64,000 nt of DNA from Lepus europaeus. Taxonomy: Eukaryota > Chordata > Mammalia > Lagomorpha > Leporidae. The notes under the pieces were generated by a model. It ran no database searches and was not told the origin of the DNA. It was given only the letters and a program-made list of their open reading frames with translations. Shown here piece by piece: positions 60,801 through 64,000 of this stretch (positions within the stretch are counted from its first letter, which is position 1; each line of letters begins with the position of its first letter). The stretch covers positions 152,265,701-152,329,700 of the forward strand of contig NC_084827.1 in assembly GCF_033115175.1 (NCBI RefSeq), written 5' to 3'. Position numbers and translations under genes: made by a program.

Positions 60801-63025
60801 ACATAAGAGAGGATCAAAAAATATTAGGCTATTATTGGTGGTGATAATAGCAGTAATACTTGCATATGCCACACAGCGTTTTAAATTCTACATATGTCTG
60901 TTGCCTCTAGTGGGCTCTGAATTCTTGATGGCAGAGGTGTGTCTTGTCAGTCCTTTTATTTCCATCACATAATCAAGCATGAGCCAAGCCTTTGCTGATG
61001 AAGGTACTTAATGAAAACTTTTTTGATTAGGCTTGGCTGTATTTATTGACTAGATAATTTTAATTTTAATAGCTTACTGGTTAAGGAAAATTTCTTTATA
61101 GTGGAAGAAAGGAATCCAGCCTTTGTTGTGGTAAAGTGGTTTTCTGCAGGGAGTAATTTGCTTATGGCAATTCTCAATTCTGCTTTGGTTAGTTGATGGT
61201 GGTTTGTTGATTTGTCTTAGCATTTTTATTTATTGCATACTGGGATTCAGTTTTTTTCTTTTTCTTTTTTTTTGATTGAAGTAAATTTGTTTTACTTTAG
61301 AGTTTTAATACATTTTATCAGAAATTAGTAATGCAGAGCCAATGTTGTGGCACAGTGGATTATGCTGCTACTTGCTACGTCAGCATCCTATATTGGAATG
61401 CCGGTTCAAGTTTCAGCTATTCTACTTCCAAGTCAGTTTCCTGCTAATGTGCCTGGGAGAGCAGCAGAAGATGGCCCCAAGTACTTAGACCCCTGCCACC
61501 CACATGGGAGACAAAGATGTAGTTCTTGGCTCCTAACTTTGGCCTGGCCAAAACCTGGCTGTAGCAGCCATCTGGGGAGTAAACCAGCAAACGGAAGACT
61601 TGTCTTTATTCTGCCTTTAAAAAATAAACAAATTTTAAAAAAGAAATTAGTAATGCACGAAGTGATATTGTGATAAAAATATGTATAATTTTATTAATAT
61701 AGCATTAAAATGAAAAAAGGTCATTTATTATACTGGGTCGTAATTGTATTACAATACAGTGAACTTTTAGAAATCATCTCTGTTGGTAAAAAGAGCGTAA
61801 GATAGTATTGTTAAGTAACGTGTTATTAGTAAAATTTAATTATTTTGCCTCCTTTTTTAATACACAGTGTTACAGAAAAACAAGGTTGAAATAAAAATGT
61901 GTTTGGCACAACAGTATCATAAAACAAAATTCAGAAATGTTAAGTAACTTTATCCTCCCAAGAATATTTTATTTTTATCCAGAGAGAGAGAGAGAGAGAG
62001 AGAGGTCTTCCTTCCTTTGGTTCACCCCCAAAATGGGCACTACGGCTGGCGTGCTGATCCAAAGCCAGGAGCCAGGTGCTTTCTCCTGGTCTCCCATGTG
62101 GGTGCAGGGTCCAAGCACTTGGGCCATCCTCCACTACCCTCCTGGGCCACAGCAGAGAGCTGGACTGGAAGAGGAGCAACCAGGACTAGAACCCGGAGTG
62201 CCCGGAGTGCCAGCTCCGAAGGTGGAGGATTAGCCTAGTGAGCTGCGGTGCCGGTCAATATCTTTGTGTGTTAAACTCATTTCCTATTTACTTGTTTTGA
62301 AAATTGTGCCCCCTTGTGGAGGCCACTATTCAGGGCTTCATTGCGGAGACTTTTCTTCCTTATTGCCTAGGGAAAATATGTTTTAGTTTGTAATGGTTTA
62401 TTCTACTAAAAATTTTTTTTCTGTTGGAACACCTGTCTCTGATAGAACTCCTATTTAGCCTCTACAATACTGAAGAAATACTCCTTTAAGCACAGTTTTC
62501 TAGTATCATTGGGTTGTGTTTTCCTGTTTTCTTAATTTTTTTACAAGTATTTGAGGTAATTTGGACACTTGGATGAATTTATCATAATGATGGTTCTTAA
62601 AATATTTAAAACATATAATAGTTAACAAAATTATTTCACTTCTTTAAAATTTCTTTTTTGATAGTCTACTTGAAAAAAAATCTTCCTGTGTCTAGATTAC
62701 CTTTTTTTTTTTTTTTTTTACTACTAGGTTAACTATTAACAAAAGGTTATAAACTGTTCTGTTAATTAATGTATTATTGCTATCTTTTACTTAACTTTCT
62801 TTCCTTTTTTCTCCTAGGAGACCTTCGAGCTTGTACATACTGTAGAAAAATAGCCTTAAGTTATGCTCACTCCACAGATAGTAATTCTATTGGGGAAGAC
62901 TTGAATGCTCTTTCAGATTCTACTTACTCCGTGTCTGTACTCGATCCAAGTGAACCCCGAACACCTGTTGGAAGTAGAAAAGCCAGCCGTAACATATTTT
63001 TAGAGGATGATTTGGCCTGGCAAAG
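48667..63025 (+). CDS. PIKFYVE: PIKFYVE, FYVE-type phosphoinositide kinase (N-terminal part)
   Basis: PIKFYVE makes PI(3,5)P2 from PI3P on endosomes, in a complex with VAC14 and FIG4. The exons here are 48667-48838, 50483-50632, 50892/50895-50927 (cassette), 54907-55025, 57387-57558 and 62818-63025, all in phase with GT-AG introns. They encode the start MATDDKTSPTLDSAND, a Ser/Pro-rich segment, and the FYVE zinc finger split over the last two exons. FYVE signatures seen are WMPD, RRRHHCR and RAC, with paired zinc cysteines CKEC, CRLC, CSRC and CTYC. The DEP, chaperonin-like and kinase domains lie beyond the window, so about 270-285 of about 2,100 residues are present. Near identity to human as recalled; identification is secure. 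Confidence 0.97.
48850..49163 (-). mobile_element. C-repeat SINE abutting the PIKFYVE exon 2 donor
   Basis: The poly(T) (antisense tail) starts 11 nt after the donor at 48839. The body runs 'aaagatttatttatatacttgaaaggcagag' to 'ccaccacaacgctggtcct'. It is antisense to PIKFYVE. Confidence 0.88.
49159..49244 (+). repeat. 43-bp tandem duplication with splice-like cores
   Basis: Two copies of a 43-bp unit ('ggtcctgaaaagata...attctttttaggtaat'). Each ends in polypyrimidine-AG|GTAAT, with junctions at 49195/49196 and 49238/49239. It overlaps the head of the preceding SINE. Confidence 0.88.
49465..49630. repeat. Ancient L1-type relic (tentative)
   Basis: 'agaacagttttatatttatagagaagttgggaagatagtacagagagttctcatgtacacc' resembles an old eutherian L1 3' region. 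In PIKFYVE intron 2. Confidence 0.45.
49650..49970 (-). mobile_element. C-repeat SINE
   Basis: Reverse copy with T15, a double GAGAGA box and head 'gtgagccgtggcgccagcc'. It lies 0.5 kb before PIKFYVE exon 3. Confidence 0.9.
50483..50632 (+). CDS. PIKFYVE: PIKFYVE exon 3
   Basis: 150 nt, acceptor TGCAG and donor GTAAAA. It encodes the rest of Glu58, RTEGGQGEQQLPSGSWAS... to RRSSVL plus the first base of the next codon. Confidence 0.95.
50892..50927 (+). CDS. PIKFYVE: PIKFYVE cassette exon with tandem acceptor
   Basis: TTTCAGCAG precedes the exon, so it can start at 50892 (36 nt) or 50895 (33 nt); the donor is GTTAGT. Either form keeps the frame: G|AG AAC... gives ENSLQHPQENT, and the longer form adds an Ala and retains the Glu. 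I recall a very similar insert in mouse PIKfyve that is absent from the human reference protein, which supports an alternatively used exon. Confidence 0.78.
51748..51940 (+). mobile_element. C-repeat SINE with internal deletion
   Basis: Forward copy in PIKFYVE intron 4. The head 'aggctggccttgtggcacagtg' is present, but about 100 nt of the middle are missing. Confidence 0.82.
51944..52245 (-). mobile_element. C-repeat SINE, inverted to the previous one
   Basis: Reverse copy starting directly at the tail of the preceding SINE: 'taagctttatttatttgtttgaaagag' to 'gctttacctgctatacc'. Confidence 0.87.
52246..53151. other. PIKFYVE intron 4, unassigned part
   Basis: About 0.9 kb with no recognised repeat or exon. 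Confidence 0.45.
53154..53504. mobile_element. Tigger/pogo-like DNA transposon relic
   Basis: Ends are CAGTGATACCCCCTTATC... and ...AACAGGGGACCACTG, flanked by TA dinucleotides at 53152-53153 and 53505-53506, as for Tc1/mariner-type pogo elements. It has no transposase frame, so it is a non-autonomous or decayed copy. Confidence 0.72.
53553..54052 (-). mobile_element. Old C-repeat SINE split by a younger one
   Basis: Left part at 53553-53793, right part at 53979-54052 ('ggggatacaggcatcccaggcag...tgccatatgcccacccc'). The interruption is the insertion at 53794-53978. Confidence 0.85.
53794..53978 (-). mobile_element. 5'-truncated young C-repeat SINE nested in an older one
   Basis: T20 tail, GAGAGA box and central body, with no head. 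The TSD is CAAAGCAGGCACTCTT (53778-53793) versus the same with one mismatch at 53979-53994. Confidence 0.92.
54053..54906. other. PIKFYVE intron 4, right part
   Basis: No recognised repeat or exon, apart from a short L1-like phrase 'atggcaaaatttaccatcctgc' near 54384. Confidence 0.4.
54907..55025 (+). CDS. PIKFYVE: PIKFYVE exon 4 (or 5, counting the cassette)
   Basis: 119 nt, acceptor CTTAG and donor GTACTG. It encodes the split Asp, TRRKAEPTFGSHDPRTAVQL... to MEGKSQ, and ends in phase 0. Confidence 0.96.
55349..56415 (-). mobile_element. L1 3' ends, two in tandem
   Basis: Two antisense L1 3' UTR segments, at about 55349-55720 and 55745-56405. The second is colinear with the L1 at 1751-2556. 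The left TSD GAGCACTGTTGTTTTTA (55332-55348) reappears as GCACTGTTGTTTTTA at 56748-56762, beyond the nested SINE. Confidence 0.78.
56416..56747 (-). mobile_element. Full-length young C-repeat SINE at the L1 boundary
   Basis: Near-consensus reverse copy. GCACTGTT lies on both sides (56408-56415 and 56748-56755), so the SINE inserted into the right TSD copy of the L1. Confidence 0.9.
56763..56905 (-). repeat. Old L1 fragment, interrupted by a SINE
   Basis: 'ttgtacacctttgttcctcaagattgttttaatcattttggcttta' and, after the SINE, 57272-57340 'ttagcttgttgacttctgcaaaagaaactctagggttctgattg' resemble an antisense L1 segment. Confidence 0.5.
56917..57260 (-). mobile_element. C-repeat SINE
   Basis: Reverse copy with 11-bp TSD TATGAATTTTA at 56906-56916 and 57261-57271. 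It ends about 125 nt before PIKFYVE's first FYVE exon. Confidence 0.93.
57387..57558 (+). CDS. PIKFYVE: PIKFYVE FYVE-domain exon, first half
   Basis: 172 nt, acceptor TTACAG and donor GTAAAT. It encodes DSDLKQYWMPDSQCKECYDC..., the basic PI3P-binding motif RRRHHCR, and zinc ligands CKEC, CRLC and CSRC, ending at GYT plus the first base of Gly. Confidence 0.98.
57828..58143 (-). mobile_element. C-repeat SINE
   Basis: Reverse copy in PIKFYVE intron 6: 'aaggatttatttatttatct...gaaaggcagaatacagag' to 'gccatagctctgtcccc'. Confidence 0.87.
58144..58640. other. PIKFYVE intron 6, unassigned
   Basis: No recognised repeat or exon. Confidence 0.4.
58645..58830. repeat. Ancient eutherian repeat fragment, family unnamed
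   Basis: 'gttagtttcctagggcttccacaaattggatggtttagaacaacagaaatttattgtctta' is a very common old repeat motif. Related text ('ttatggagggtaatctgttttacataaagtcaactgatt') recurs at 60090-60330, suggesting a split copy. Confidence 0.5.
58987..59185. mobile_element. hAT-like MITE
   Basis: About 200 bp with inverted ends CAGGGATGGGGAA (58987-58999) and TTCCCCATCCCT (59172-59183). The interior 'ggcccgtgggccatataaagcc' is typical of old non-autonomous hAT repeats. No coding capacity. Confidence 0.75.
59504..59782 (+). mobile_element. C-repeat SINE, CT box lost
   Basis: Forward copy with 11-bp TSD TTAATTGGCTG at 59493-59503 and 59783-59793. The CT-rich box is nearly absent before the tail. Confidence 0.92.
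59985..60077 (-). repeat. Interspersed repeat fragment (pair of 6215-6310)
   Basis: The reverse complement contains 'GGACTTCAAAAAGTTTATAG' and 'CAAAATAAAC', matching the copy at 6215-6310. Confidence 0.6.
60359..60674 (+). mobile_element. C-repeat SINE
   Basis: Forward copy with short TSD CCTTCAC at 60352-60358 and 60675-60681. Tail (AAAT)4. Confidence 0.88.
60682..61320. other. PIKFYVE intron 6, unassigned with MIR-like patch
   Basis: 'aaaatacctggaacagtgtctggaacataagag' (about 60777) is MIR-like. Nothing else recognised. Confidence 0.4.
61336..61642 (+). mobile_element. C-repeat SINE
   Basis: Forward copy with a perfect 15-bp TSD GAAATTAGTAATGCA at 61321-61335 and 61643-61657. Confidence 0.95.
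61979..62254 (-). mobile_element. C-repeat SINE lacking its tail
   Basis: Reverse copy starting directly in (GA)n at 61980-62004; the head is 'gctgcggtgccgg'. No poly(T) remains. Confidence 0.87.
62255..62817. other. PIKFYVE intron 6, right end
   Basis: AT-rich intron with T-runs and a good pyrimidine tract before the acceptor at 62816-62817. No other feature. Confidence 0.5.
62818..63025 (+). CDS. PIKFYVE: PIKFYVE FYVE-domain exon, second half
   Basis: 208 nt, acceptor CTCCTAG and donor GTATTA. It encodes GDLRACTYC (last zinc pair and RAC motif), IALSYAHSTDSNSIGEDLNA..., and a Ser-rich linker to DDLAWQ plus two bases of Ser. 'STYS' stands where I recall 'SACS' in human. Confidence 0.97.
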
Positions 63026-64000
63026 GTATTATCCCTTAAATTTGTAATTTGTTTTAATTTGGGAAATCGTGATAGTTTTGTGAACCATGACTGCTTTTGG
63101 CTAATGTTTAGTTTCATAGAATTGTTTCCGCAAATTCATTATTTTCTTGTTTTTTCCTTGGCTTGCCTCTTGAAGGCTTACAGATATTTATGGATAGTGA
63201 TGAAATTGACTAATTAGACTATAAGCTCCATAAGAAGGGAAACTTTATAGCTTTCTTTGTTCATAATGCTCTTGGCACTATTGACAGTGCATGGCATGTG
63301 TATGATCTTGATAATTCTTGCTGAATAGACAGCAGAAGTAACTGAGATATATAATTCCTATAATTCCTAATGAAAGAAGAATAATCACAGATTTGAATTA
63401 ATATTTCCAAATGAATTCAGGCATTTTTCAGGCATTTTTCTTTCTAAAGGAATATTTCATGTTTTTGTGTACCTGAGTCTTCTGCACTATCTGGTCATGG
63501 AGGATACTACTAATTTTTGTTGGAAGTCACTTGGAATTGTTTGAATGAGAGTCCTAGGTTCATCAGTTCCTTTTTTTTTTTTTTTTTTTTTTTTTAGCTA
63601 AATTATTTTCTTACGCATAGTATCAAATCTGGCCATGACAAAGAGTTAAGAGTTTTATCCCAAGTCTTTCTGATAGGTTATTTTTTCAGTTACCCCTTAG
63701 GAGAGCAATTAGTGTATAATGAATTTAAACAAATAAAAAAATGAGTTATGGTTAAATCCAACATCTGTGAATCTTAGGGGCATGTGCACAGCAGAAAAGA
63801 AAGAAGATTACCTAATTAAGATGCCATTTATTTGAAGTTCAAAAATGTATAAAATTAATATGTTGTCTAGGGATATAAAAATTTACAAGACTAATAAATT
63901 GTCTAGAGAGACCAACATGATATAATATAAAATAAGAACAATGATAAACATTCTAACAGTGGTTTCATTGAGGATAGAGAAATGGGGTTGAGTATGAGGA
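63026..64000 (+). other. PIKFYVE: PIKFYVE intron 7, start
   Basis: Intron sequence to the window edge; a T25 run lies at about 63571-63596 without a recognisable SINE body. The next coding exon is not reached. Confidence 0.7.

Overview
This is nuclear DNA from a lagomorph, most likely the European rabbit (Oryctolagus cuniculus). The evidence is about fifty copies of the lagomorph C-repeat SINE, a tRNA-derived element with a 5' head like 'GGCCGGCGCCGTGGCTCA', a CT-rich 3' part and an A-rich tail. There are also 3' ends of a rabbit-type L1, and two intact vertebrate genes with GT-AG introns. SINE and other repeat ends are approximate unless a target-site duplication (TSD) is given. Comparisons with human and mouse proteins are from memory.

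Layout. 1-12.5 kb: intergenic DNA downstream of IDH1, packed with SINEs, one L1 3' end with a perfect 16-bp TSD, and one solo LTR with a 4-bp TSD. 12.5-32.7 kb: the whole IDH1 gene on the minus strand. Eight coding exons sum to exactly 1245 nt (414 codons plus stop), there are two non-coding 5' exons, and the promoter lies in a CpG island at about 31.7-33.3 kb. 33.3-44.7 kb: the intergenic space between two divergently transcribed genes. It holds a candidate retrocopy fragment, a solo LTR, a cluster of near-consensus SINEs including an inverted pair, and an old L1 broken by SINEs and a DNA-transposon-like repeat. 44.7-64 kb: the 5' part of PIKFYVE on the plus strand, with its CpG island, the start-codon exon and exons through the FYVE zinc finger. 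The gene runs off the right edge.

The order IDH1(-) then PIKFYVE(+) matches the human 2q34 arrangement. The two genes act in different processes: IDH1 is cytosolic and peroxisomal NADP+-dependent isocitrate dehydrogenase, and PIKFYVE is the endosomal phosphoinositide kinase. Nothing in the window suggests a shared pathway.

The most interesting details are: a C-repeat SINE whose TSD overlaps the IDH1 exon 4 donor (the exon carrying Arg132); a second SINE tail 11 nt beyond the PIKFYVE exon 2 donor; a small in-frame PIKFYVE cassette exon with a tandem CAGCAG acceptor; two tandem recursive-splice-like motifs in PIKFYVE intron 2; and an out-of-frame upstream ATG overlapping the PIKFYVE start. I see no prokaryotic, CRISPR, rRNA or functional tRNA feature and no wholly new gene system.
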